In this document: one piece after another, positions 17,953-27,874 of the stretch | Layout: every line of letters begins with the position of its first letter | How positions within the stretch are numbered: the stretch's first letter is position 1 | From: Pseudomonadota bacterium | GTDB lineage: Bacteria; Pseudomonadota; Gammaproteobacteria; Steroidobacterales; Steroidobacteraceae | Assembly (NCBI GenBank): GCA_021849615.1 | Contig: JAJZSQ010000018.1 | Span: 1-37,598, forward strand | DNA length: 37,598 nucleotides | Reading direction: 5' to 3' | Notes under the pieces: model-generated | The model's input: only the letters and a program-made list of their open reading frames with translations | Database searches by the model: none | What the model was told of the DNA's origin: nothing | Made by a program: the position numbers and the translations under genes

Positions 17953-19122
17953 TCAGATGAGGTGGGCGGAGAGCACACCGTGGATGGCGCGCACCGCATC
18001 GAGCAGCGGTGCGGCGAGCGTACCGTCGAGGTCGAGCAGCGTGTATGCGTAATCGCCACGCGAGGCGTTCAACAGCGCCGCGATGTTCAGACCCGCGCCG
18101 GCGAGGTGGGTGGAGATCTGCCCGACCACGTTCGGGACGTTGCGGTTGGCGATCGCCAGGCGCGCACTGCCGGGGCGGCGCGGCAGCTGCGCCTCGGGGA
18201 AGTTCACGCTATTGCGCACGTTGCCGTTCTCGAGGAAATCGCGCAGCTCATCGGCGGCCATGACCGCACAGTTGGCCTCGGCCTCCCCGGTGAGCGCCCC
18301 GAGATGCGGCAGCGCGATCACGCGCGGATGACCCTGGAGCAGCCGGGTCGGAAAATCGCACACGTAGGCGTGCAGCCAGCCGGCATCGAGCGCCGCGACC
18401 ACCGCCGGATCCTCGACGATGCCGGCGCGCGAGAAGTTCAGCAGCACCGCGCCTCTGGGCAGCAGCCGCACCCGGTACTCCCCGACCAGGCCGCGGGTCT
18501 GCTCGTTCAACGGCACGTGCAGTGTCACCAGGTCGGCGCGCGCGAACAGATCATCGAGCGAGAGCGCCTGCTCGACGCCGGAGGAGAGCTGCCAGGCGCG
18601 CTGCACGGTGATCTGCGGGTCGTAGCCGAGCACGCGCATGCCGAGCGCCTCGGCGGCATTGGCGACCTCGACGCCGACCGCGCCGAGTCCGACCACCCCG
18701 AGGGTGCGGCCGCTCAACTCGAAACCGGCGAATGCGCCGCGCCCCTCGCGCACCGCCGCGCCGATCCCGGCATCCTCGCCCCCGAGGTTGCGCGCGAACT
18801 CCCAGGCCTGACAGATGTTACGCGCCCCGAGGAACAGACTCGCCAGCACCAGCTCCTTGACGGCGTTGGCGTTGGCGCCCGGGGCATGAAACACCGGGAT
18901 GCCGCGGCGACTCAACTCCTCGACCGGGATGTGATCGACCGCCGCGCCGGCGCAGGCCACCGCGCGCACCGAGGGGGGCAGCGTGAGCGCATGCATGTCC
19001 GCGGCGCGCACCAGCACGGCGTGCGGGTGGGCCAGACCCGCGGCCACCTCATAGCGCTCACGCGGCAGGCGCTCCAGACCCCGCGGGCTGATGTCATTGA
19101 GCGTCAGGATCCGGTAGCGCAT
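17953..19122 (-). CDS. serA: D-3-phosphoglycerate dehydrogenase (short type with ACT domain)
   Basis: Oxidises 3-phosphoglycerate to phosphohydroxypyruvate, the first step of serine synthesis; the next gene upstream (serC) encodes the second. 389 residues. The N-terminal block (LTLNDISPRGLERLP, VLVRAADMHALTLP, GIPVFHAPGANANAVKEL) matches the short SerA type familiar from Firmicutes and Bacteroidota, not the 410-residue E. coli form. The NAD site is LGVVGLGAVGVEVANAAEAL near 140; catalytic Arg is in NFSRAGIV, and the His is in PHLGALTGEAE. A C-terminal ACT domain starts near 318 (IANRNVPNVVGQISTHLAGA). It is 6 bases after serC. It belongs to the 2-hydroxyacid dehydrogenase family; the serC neighbour decides the substrate. 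Confidence 0.94.
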   Translation of the reverse strand: MRYRILTLNDISPRGLERLPRERYEVAAGLAHPHAVLVRAADMHALTLPPSVRAVACAGAAVDHIPVEELSRRGIPVFHAPGANANAVKELVLASLFLGARNICQAWEFARNLGGEDAGIGAAVREGRGAFAGFELSGRTLGVVGLGAVGVEVANAAEALGMRVLGYDPQITVQRAWQLSSGVEQALSLDDLFARADLVTLHVPLNEQTRGLVGEYRVRLLPRGAVLLNFSRAGIVEDPAVVAALDAGWLHAYVCDFPTRLLQGHPRVIALPHLGALTGEAEANCAVMAADELRDFLENGNVRNSVNFPEAQLPRRPGSARLAIANRNVPNVVGQISTHLAGAGLNIAALLNASRGDYAYTLLDLDGTLAAPLLDAVRAIHGVLSAHLI

Positions 19123-19128
19123 CGCCGC

Positions 19129-20211
19129 TCAGCCGTGCCGCCGCTCGAACTGGCGCATGAAACCGACCAGCGCCTCGACGGCCTCGAGCGGCACGGCGTT
19201 GTACAGGCTCGCGCGCATCCCGCCGACGGAGCGGTGCCCCTCCAGGTGCGTCAGACCCTCGGCAGCCGCCTCGCGCAGAAACAGCGCATCGAGCTCCGGG
19301 CGCGCCAGCGTGAACGGCACGTTCATCCAGGAGCGACAGGTGCGCTCGACCGGATTGCGGTACAGCCCCGAGGCGTCGATGGTCCCGTAGAGCAGCTCCG
19401 CCTTGGCGCGGTTGCGCGCCGCCATCGCCGCGAGGCCGCCTTCGGCCTCGATCCACTCGAACACGAGCCCCGCCATGTACCACGCGAAGGTCGGCGGCGT
19501 GTTCAGCATCGAGCCATGCGCGGCGAAGCGCGTGTAATCGAGCACGGCCGGCACGTCCGCGCGCGCCCGTCCGAGCAGCGCCTCGTGCACGATGACCAGG
19601 CACAGCCCGGCCGGGCCGATGTTCTTCTGGGCCCCGGCGTAGATCAGCCCGAACCGTCCGACCTCGATCGGCCGCGAGAGGATGGTCGAGGACAGGTCCG
19701 CCACGAGCGGTACGCTGCCGGTGTCGGGCACGTAGGGGAACTCCACCCCGCCGATGGTCTCGTTCGGGGTGTAGTGCACGTACGCGGCTTGCGGATCGAA
19801 GCGCAGCGCCTGCCGGTCCGGCACGGTGGTGTAGCGCGAGGCGGCCTCATCGGCCGCGACCCGCACGGCCACGCCGAGCCGGCCGGCCTCCTCGATCGCC
19901 TTGGCCGACCACACCCCGGTGTTCAGGTACTCCGTCTTCGCCCCGGGCGCGGTGAGGTTCAGCGGTACCGCCGCGAACTGCGCGGTGGCCCCGCCCTGCA
20001 TGAACAGCACCCGGTAGTGGCTCGGGATCGACAGCAGCGCGCGCAGGCGCGCCTCGGCGGCTTCGGCGAGCGCGGTGAAGGCCTTGCCGCGATGGCTGAC
20101 CTCCATCACGGACAGGCCGCTGCCGTTCCAATCGGTCAGTTCCGCGCGGGCGCGCTCGAGAACAGGGAGCGGCAGCGCTGCGGGCCCCGCGGAGAAATTG
20201 AACACGCGCAC
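19129..20211 (-). CDS. serC: Phosphoserine aminotransferase
   Basis: PLP enzyme making O-phosphoserine from phosphohydroxypyruvate and glutamate; often also acts in the PLP pathway. 360 residues (E. coli 362). The start is GTG at 20209-20211 with GGAAGG 5 bases upstream, giving the standard N-terminus VFNFSAGPAALP. MEVSHRGKAF and LFMQGGATAQFAAVPLNL are family hallmarks, and the PLP lysine is in YAGAQKNIGPAGL. The C-terminus GGMRASLYNAVPLEAVEALV is typical. It is the first gene of the serC-serA-pheA-aroA-cmk run, 135 bases downstream of gyrA with its own candidate promoter in that gap. Confidence 0.97.
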   Translation of the reverse strand: MRVFNFSAGPAALPLPVLERARAELTDWNGSGLSVMEVSHRGKAFTALAEAAEARLRALLSIPSHYRVLFMQGGATAQFAAVPLNLTAPGAKTEYLNTGVWSAKAIEEAGRLGVAVRVAADEAASRYTTVPDRQALRFDPQAAYVHYTPNETIGGVEFPYVPDTGSVPLVADLSSTILSRPIEVGRFGLIYAGAQKNIGPAGLCLVIVHEALLGRARADVPAVLDYTRFAAHGSMLNTPPTFAWYMAGLVFEWIEAEGGLAAMAARNRAKAELLYGTIDASGLYRNPVERTCRSWMNVPFTLARPELDALFLREAAAEGLTHLEGHRSVGGMRASLYNAVPLEAVEALVGFMRQFERRHG

Positions 20212-20252
20212 AGTGTCCTTCCGGCCCAAACGTGCAAAAAAGGGGGCCTCAG

Positions 20253-20261
20253 ATACTAGCA
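20253..20261 (-). promoter_or_regulatory. Candidate extended -10 promoter for the serC operon
   Basis: Read on the minus strand, TGCTAGTAT fits TGnTAnnnT and lies about 42 bases before the serC GTG. No convincing -35 is visible at standard spacing. Just after the hexamer comes C5T6 (CCCCCTTTTTT), so the first transcribed bases would include a homopolymer run. The same T-run might instead help end gyrA transcription, though the hairpin before it is poor. Confidence 0.4.
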
Positions 20262-20346
20262 ACTGCCCGCGCGGCCTTCAGAACTTTTGGGCATGAGCGC
20301 AGCCGGGGCCGCCCGCCCCTCGGGCACGCCTCGCCGCGCGTTTCCG

Positions 20347-22947
<2,601 letters not shown>

Positions 22948-22975
22948 CGGGCCTAGGGGATCTGCCAAAAGGGCA

Positions 22976-22984
22976 ATGTTAGCA
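22976..22984 (-). promoter_or_regulatory. Candidate extended -10 promoter for gyrA
   Basis: Minus-strand TGCTAACAT fits TGnTAnnnT, 29-37 bases before the gyrA ATG. The -35 at 17 bases is poor, as at many supercoiling-sensitive gyrase promoters. On the plus strand of the same gap, GATAAT (23027-23032) is the best -10 candidate for ubiG but has no good -35. Confidence 0.4.
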
Positions 22985-23094
22985 CGGGGGGCGCACCTTC
23001 GCGCTGCGCATGGACGCCAGATGAACGATAATGGCTGTTGCCGCCGCATGGCGAGCGCCGTCAGACCCGAACCGGGCCCGTTGAGCAGGTGAAT

Positions 23095-23829
23095 ATGCAA
23101 ACCACAGCCGAGCCGCACGCTGGCGCACGCGCCAGCACGAACGCCGAGGCCGCCGAGATCGGCAAATTCGACGCCATCGCCGGGCGCTTCTGGGACGAGC
23201 ACGGCCCGTTCCGGCCCCTGCACCTGCTGAACCCGGTGCGCATGCGCTTCATCACCGAGCGCTGCGCGAGCGCCGGGGCGCGCGCGCTCGATGTCGGGTG
23301 CGGCGGCGGCCTGGTCGCCGAGGCGCTCGCGCGCGCCGGCGCGAGCGTCTGCGGCATCGACCTCGCCGCCGGCATGATCGACGTGGCGGCGCTGCATGCC
23401 GCGGCGCATGGTCTGTCGATCGAGTACCGGGTCGCCTCGGCCGAGACGCTCGCCGCCGAGCAGCCCGGCGCATTCGACATCGTCACCTGCATGGAGATGC
23501 TCGAGCACGTGCCCGACCCGCGCGCGATGCTCGGCACGCTCACGCAGCTGGTGCGCCCGGGCGGCTCGCTCTTCGTCTCGACGCTGAACCGCAACCTGAA
23601 GTCCTTCCTGGTGGCGATCGTCGGGGCCGAGTACCTGCTCTCGGTGGTGCCGCGCGGCACGCACGAGTACGAGCGCTTCATCCGCCCGAGCGAGCTGACC
23701 CGCTGGGCCCGCCCGTTCGGGCTCGAGGCACGCGCGCTCACCGGCGTGACGCTGAGCCCGCTCGGCTCAGCGCGCCTCAGCGCCGATCCGTCCGTCAACT
23801 ACATCGCGCAGCTGGTGCGCACCGCCTAG
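23095..23829 (+). CDS. ubiG: Ubiquinone biosynthesis O-methyltransferase
   Basis: SAM-dependent methyltransferase for both O-methylation steps of ubiquinone synthesis. 244 residues (E. coli 240) from the ATG at 23095, which has AGGTGA about 6 bases upstream. Conserved [27 protein letters not shown] near the start (two adjoining blocks), SAM motif [19 protein letters not shown] near residue 67, post-[19 protein letters not shown], and [13 protein letters not shown]. These last two are diagnostic for UbiG. It implies an aerobic ubiquinone-using organism. It is followed after 9 bases by rmuC. Confidence 0.97.
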   Translation: MQTTAEPHAGARASTNAEAAEIGKFDAIAGRFWDEHGPFRPLHLLNPVRMRFITERCASAGARALDVGCGGGLVAEALARAGASVCGIDLAAGMIDVAALHAAAHGLSIEYRVASAETLAAEQPGAFDIVTCMEMLEHVPDPRAMLGTLTQLVRPGGSLFVSTLNRNLKSFLVAIVGAEYLLSVVPRGTHEYERFIRPSELTRWARPFGLEARALTGVTLSPLGSARLSADPSVNYIAQLVRTA

Positions 23830-23838
23830 CGTGCGCGC

Positions 23839-25113
23839 ATGAGCGTCGCCCTCGCTGCCGTCGCGGCGCTCCTCACCGGGGCGCTGCTTGGATTTCTCCT
23901 CGGCCAGGTGCGCGCGATGAAACGTACCGCGGTGCTGAGCGCGCAACTGCAGGCCGAGCGCAGTGCCGCCAGCGAGCGCAGCGCGGCGCTCGAGGTGTCC
24001 GAGCGGCGCCTGCGCGAGAGCTTCGAGTCCCTCGCCGCGCAGGCGCTGAAGAACAACAGCGAGATGTTTCTCGCCGTGGCGCGCGAGACGCTCGGGCGCG
24101 AGCAGGCGCTCGCCCAGGGCGGACTGAAGGCGCGCGAGACGGCGATCGCGCAGCTGCTCGAGCCGCTGCGCGCGGCGCTGGAGAAGACCGAGCAGCAGGT
24201 CCAGGCGCTCGAGCGCGAACGGCGCGAGGCCTACAGCGCGCTGCGCACCCAGATCGAGTCACTCGCGAGCGGCCACAGCCAGCTGCAGCGCGAGACGCGC
24301 AACCTCGTCACCGCGCTGCGCCGACCCGAGGTGCGCGGCCGCTGGGGCGAGCTGACGCTGCGCCGTCTGGTGGAGCTCGCCGGTCTCAGCGAACACTGCG
24401 ACTTCACCGAACAGGCGCACCTCGCCGGGACGGACGGCGCGCTGCGCCCGGACCTCGTGGTGCACATGCCCGAGGCGCGCGATCTGGTGATCGACGTCAA
24501 GACGCCGCTCGATGCGTACCTCGAGGCGCTCGAGGCGCCGAGCGAAGAGGCGCGCCAGAGCGCGCTGCGCCGCCACGCCCAGCAACTCGAGGCGCGCATC
24601 CGCGAGCTCGCCGCGAAGGCCTACTGGGCGCAGTTCGAGCACAGCCCGCAGTTCGTCGTGCTGTTCCTGCCCGGCGATCAGTTCCTCGGCGCGGCGCTCG
24701 CCGAGCGGCCCGAGCTGATCGAAGGGGCGCTCGCACAGAACATCATCATTGCCACGCCCTCGACGCTGATGGCGCTGCTGAAGACAGTGGCCTACGGCTG
24801 GCGCCAGAGCGCGCTGGCGGACAATGCCGCGCTGGTGCGCGCCCTCGGCCAGGAACTGTACCGGCGGCTCGGCAGCTTCACCGCTCACCTGCAGCGGCTC
24901 GGGCAGCGCCTCGAGGGGTCGGTCGATGCCTACAACGCGGCGGTCGGATCGCTCGAGCGGCAGGTGCTGCCGCAGGCGCGCCGCTTCAGCGAGCTCGGCG
25001 TGCCGACCGAGGGGCCGCTCGAGGAACTCGCGCCGATCGAGCAGCCGGTGCGCTCGGTCAGTGCGCGCACGGCCGGGGAGCTCGGTGCCGAGCCGCCCTC
25101 AGGGGGCCTGTGA
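23839..25113 (+). CDS. rmuC: RmuC-family protein (putative DNA recombination protein)
   Basis: RmuC limits inversion at short inverted repeats in E. coli; its fold places it near restriction-type nucleases, but the activity is not well defined. 424 residues. An N-terminal TM segment (residues 3-23) is followed by a coiled coil (about 30-150) rich in Arg/Glu/Ala, and then the RmuC domain. That domain has RGRWGELTLRRLVELAGL, RPDLVVHMPEARDLVIDVKT (the nuclease-like Asp/Lys core), FVVLFLPGDQFLGAAL and IIIATPSTLMALLKTVAYGW. It probably shares a transcript with ubiG. Its last 15 bases overlap the 3' end of the convergent rluB gene. Confidence 0.94.
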   Translation: MSVALAAVAALLTGALLGFLLGQVRAMKRTAVLSAQLQAERSAASERSAALEVSERRLRESFESLAAQALKNNSEMFLAVARETLGREQALAQGGLKARETAIAQLLEPLRAALEKTEQQVQALERERREAYSALRTQIESLASGHSQLQRETRNLVTALRRPEVRGRWGELTLRRLVELAGLSEHCDFTEQAHLAGTDGALRPDLVVHMPEARDLVIDVKTPLDAYLEALEAPSEEARQSALRRHAQQLEARIRELAAKAYWAQFEHSPQFVVLFLPGDQFLGAALAERPELIEGALAQNIIIATPSTLMALLKTVAYGWRQSALADNAALVRALGQELYRRLGSFTAHLQRLGQRLEGSVDAYNAAVGSLERQVLPQARRFSELGVPTEGPLEELAPIEQPVRSVSARTAGELGAEPPSGGL

Positions 25114-25914
25114 CGGGGCACTCGGTGGCGGCGGCGGCGCGAGCAGCGCCTCGATCTCCGCGCCCGAGAGGGCCCGGAAATGCCCCCGCGGCAGGGCGCG
25201 CTCGAGCTGCAGCGGACCGAGCTGCGTGCGCAGCACGCGACTGACGCGTGCGGCCTGACGCTCGAAGAGCTGGCGGATGTCCTTGCCGCTCGCCCCCTCG
25301 ACCTTCAGGGCGTACCAGCGGTTGGTGCCCTCCCCGCCGGCACTCTCGCAGCCGAGTACCCGCAGCTGCACGCCGCGGTCGAGCACCCCGCCGAGCACCC
25401 CTTCGAGCTGCTCGGCGCTGAGCTCCCCGAGCACCCGGACGCTGAAGGCGCTGATCCAGTGACGGACCCGTCGCTGCAGCCGCGCGGCAGTCTCGCCGTC
25501 CCCGCAGAGCAGTTCCAGTCCGCCGTCGATGCGCGGCATGGGGCTGATCAGCACGAACCGCCGGCCGGCCCGGCGCGGCAGGCGCTCGAGCAGCGGTACG
25601 CTCTCGGGCGCATCCTCCGGGACGGCATCGAGCCGCTCGCCGCTCGAGCGGTGATAGATGAACACCTGGCCGCCGCCCGCCGGGGCGCGCTGGCGCACCA
25701 GGCGTCCATCGAGACGCACCTGATCGCCCGGCCCGACCCGCACCCCGAGGCTCGCCGGCGCACCGTTGACGGTCAGCCGGCCGGCCCGGATCCAGTCCTC
25801 GGCCTCGCGCCGCGAGGCGAGCCCGGCCTGCGCGAGCACTTTCTGCAGCCGCTCCGGCGTGCCCTGCGGCTCGGTGCGCGCCGCGGGCCGTCGCGACGGA
25901 CGTCGGTTCGGCAC
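25099..25914 (-). CDS. rluB: RsuA/RluB-family pseudouridine synthase, divergent active-site motifs
   Basis: By position (next to scpAB) this is the RluB slot, whose enzyme modifies 23S rRNA U2605. 271 residues from GTG at 25912-25914, 1 base after the scpB stop. The S4 RNA-binding domain is clear (residues 22-70: RLQKVLAQAGLASRREAEDW, RLTVNG). The catalytic domain is recognisable end to end but diverged: the usual GRLDxxTSGLLL is PRIDGGLELL (Asp130 kept), the KPxG segment is HRSSGE (88-93), and EGRNREVRR is EGASGKDIRQ (207-216). The VSRVLRTQLGPLQLERAL end is normal. It may be a changed-specificity or weakened enzyme. Gene name is by context; activity is uncertain. Confidence 0.8.
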   Translation of the reverse strand: MPNRRPSRRPAARTEPQGTPERLQKVLAQAGLASRREAEDWIRAGRLTVNGAPASLGVRVGPGDQVRLDGRLVRQRAPAGGGQVFIYHRSSGERLDAVPEDAPESVPLLERLPRRAGRRFVLISPMPRIDGGLELLCGDGETAARLQRRVRHWISAFSVRVLGELSAEQLEGVLGGVLDRGVQLRVLGCESAGGEGTNRWYALKVEGASGKDIRQLFERQAARVSRVLRTQLGPLQLERALPRGHFRALSGAEIEALLAPPPPPSAPSQAP

Positions 25915-25915
25915 G

Positions 25916-26872
25916 TCAGTCGCTCTCCCCGTCCGCACTCGCCTGCATCTGCCGCCGCGGCGCATCCTCTTCTTCGTCGTTCGCAGCGTGCTCGTCGTCC
26001 TGCACGGCCGCTGCATCGCTCTGCGGCGCGGCCTGCAGATCGGCCTCCGGTTCGCCCGCGTCCTCCTGAAGCTCCTCGGGCATGTCCTCGAGGCTTTCCG
26101 CCGCGACGCTCAGGGACTCCTCGACGCGCTCGGCATCGATCGGCTCGGCCTGCTGCTCAGCACCGAGCTCACTGTCGAGGTCGCCTCGCGGCGCATCCGC
26201 CGGTGCTGCCGTCTCAGCCGAAGCGCCGGCGGCGCCCTCGGCAGAGTCCGGGGCGTCGGCCGCGCCATCGCCGGGTGCCTCGGCCGCCGCGGCGCTTTCG
26301 GGCGCCGCGGCGCTCGCGGCCAGATCGAGCTGCAGGTTCAGATCCGTCAGCGCCTTCAACTCCGCGAGCGGCGGCAGGTCATCGAGACCGGAGAGCCCGA
26401 AGTAGTCCAAAAACTCCCGCGTCGTGCCGAGCAGCTCGGGCCGGCCCGGCACGTCGCGCTGGCCGACCACGCGCACCCAGTTGCGCTCGAGCAGCGTCTT
26501 GACGATGTTGGGATTGACCGCGACGCCGCGCACGTCCTCGATCTCCCCGCGGGTGATCGGCTGGCGGTAGGCGATCAGCGCCAGCGTCTCGAGCAGCGCG
26601 CGCGAGTAGCGCGCCGGACGCTCCGGCCAGAGCCGCGAGACTTCGGCGGCGAACTCGCGGCGCACCTGAACGCGCCAGCCCGAGGCGGTGTGTTTGACCT
26701 CGAGGGCCCGCTCGGCGTAGTCGGCCGCGAGCTGCTCGAGCGCCGCGGCGAGCGCCGCCTCGTCCGGGCGCGCCGTCTCATCGAACAGCTGGCCGAGCTC
26801 CGCGAGCGTCAGCGGCCGTCCGGCGGCGAGCAGCGCCGCCTCGATCACGTTCCTCACATACGATTCAATCAT
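25916..26872 (-). CDS. scpB: Segregation and condensation protein B
   Basis: Kleisin-associated winged-helix protein of the Smc-ScpAB condensin. 318 residues if started at the ATG at 26870-26872 (AAGAG about 7 bases upstream); an ATG two codons upstream is possible. Residues 1-165 hold the two winged helices: ESYVRNVIEAALLAAGRPLT, LALIAYRQPITRGEIEDVRG, and LLERNWVRVVGQRDVPGRPE followed by LGTTREFLDYFGL. Residues 184-318 form a long Ala/Glu/Asp-rich acidic tail; B. subtilis ScpB is only about 197 residues. It overlaps the scpA end by 8 bases. Confidence 0.95.
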   Translation of the reverse strand: MIESYVRNVIEAALLAAGRPLTLAELGQLFDETARPDEAALAAALEQLAADYAERALEVKHTASGWRVQVRREFAAEVSRLWPERPARYSRALLETLALIAYRQPITRGEIEDVRGVAVNPNIVKTLLERNWVRVVGQRDVPGRPELLGTTREFLDYFGLSGLDDLPPLAELKALTDLNLQLDLAASAAAPESAAAAEAPGDGAADAPDSAEGAAGASAETAAPADAPRGDLDSELGAEQQAEPIDAERVEESLSVAAESLEDMPEELQEDAGEPEADLQAAPQSDAAAVQDDEHAANDEEEDAPRRQMQASADGESD

Positions 26873-27866
26873 CAGCATTCTCTTGGCTATTGGGTGCCTC
26901 GGCCTCGTCCGCAAACGGGGCGACCTCATCCTCGGCGGCGGCGGGCTCGGCCCCTTCGCCCGGTTCGGCGGACGGGGACTGCGGCTCCTCTGCGCCCACC
27001 ACGCGCAGCGCCGGCTTGCCGGGGCGCACGTGCAGGGGCGCGTAGGGCTCGGACTGCACGATGTCGATCAGACCCTCGCGCACCAGCTCGAGGATCGCCA
27101 TGAAGGTCACCGTGACCCCCATGCGGCCCTCCTCGGGCTTGAACAGCCGCCCGAACTCGACGAACCCGCCGTGCTCGAGACTCGCGAGGATGTTGCCCAT
27201 GCGCTCGCGCACCGAGAGCGCCTCGCGCTGGATGTGATGGTGCGCGAACATCTCGGCGCGCACCACGACCTCCTGGAACGCCAGCAGCATCTCCTTCAGC
27301 GTCACCTCCGGCAGCGCACGCACCACCTGACGGTCGCGCAGCTCCGCGCCCGCCACGAAGTGATCGCGCTCGAGGCGTGGCAGCGCATCGATGCTCTCCG
27401 CGGCGCGCTTGAACCGCTCGTACTCCTGCAGACGGCGCACCAGCTCGGCGCGCGGATCCTCCTCACCATCGCCCTCGGCGCTCTTCGGCCGCGGCAGGAG
27501 CATGCGCGATTTGATCTCCGCGAGCGTCGCGGCCATCACCAGGTACTCCCCGGCGAGCTCGAGCTGCAGATCCTGCATCAGCTCGATGTAGCGCATGTAC
27601 TGGCGGGTGATCTCTGCCAGCGGGATGTCCAGGATGTCCAGGTTCTGCCGCCGGATCAGGTACAGCAGCAGATCGAGCGGCCCCTCGAAGGCCTCGAGGA
27701 ACACCTCGAGGGCCTGCGGCGGGATGTACAGGTCGCGCGGCAGCTCGGTCACCGGCTCGCCGTTGACCACCGCGAAGGGCATCTCCACCTGCTCCGGCGC
27801 GGCCGGCGGCGGCGCTGACGGCACTTCGCCTGCGGCGGCCGTCGGTTCGGGATTCGTCGGGCTCAT
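26865..27866 (-). CDS. scpA: Segregation and condensation protein A (kleisin)
   Basis: Kleisin that bridges the Smc heads in the bacterial condensin; smc itself is at the window end. 333 residues from the ATG at 27864-27866, 8 bases after the trpS stop. The N-terminal 35 residues are Pro/Ala-rich. The kleisin core begins near residue 50 with FLEAFEGPLDLLLYLIRRQN, ILDIPLAEITRQYMRYI and YLVMAATLAEIKSRMLLPRP, all diagnostic. The C-terminal winged helix includes VTFMAILELVREGLI and VQSEPYAPLHV, followed by an acidic tail of about 45 residues. The frame is open far upstream through trpS, but that reading is spurious. Confidence 0.96.
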   Translation of the reverse strand: MSPTNPEPTAAAGEVPSAPPPAAPEQVEMPFAVVNGEPVTELPRDLYIPPQALEVFLEAFEGPLDLLLYLIRRQNLDILDIPLAEITRQYMRYIELMQDLQLELAGEYLVMAATLAEIKSRMLLPRPKSAEGDGEEDPRAELVRRLQEYERFKRAAESIDALPRLERDHFVAGAELRDRQVVRALPEVTLKEMLLAFQEVVVRAEMFAHHHIQREALSVRERMGNILASLEHGGFVEFGRLFKPEEGRMGVTVTFMAILELVREGLIDIVQSEPYAPLHVRPGKPALRVVGAEEPQSPSAEPGEGAEPAAAEDEVAPFADEAEAPNSQENADD

Positions 27867-27874
27867 CGGTGCGA

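Noticed and set aside
17902-20259. A 785-codon open frame on the plus strand opposite serA and serC
   Set aside because: It is a by-product of high GC and third-position G/C codons; the translation is Arg/His/Gln-rich with no domain, and the minus-strand genes have complete family motifs.
22948-23664. A 239-codon upstream extension of gyrA
   Set aside because: GyrA has a standard start at 22947; the extension lies antisense to ubiG and resembles no GyrA sequence.
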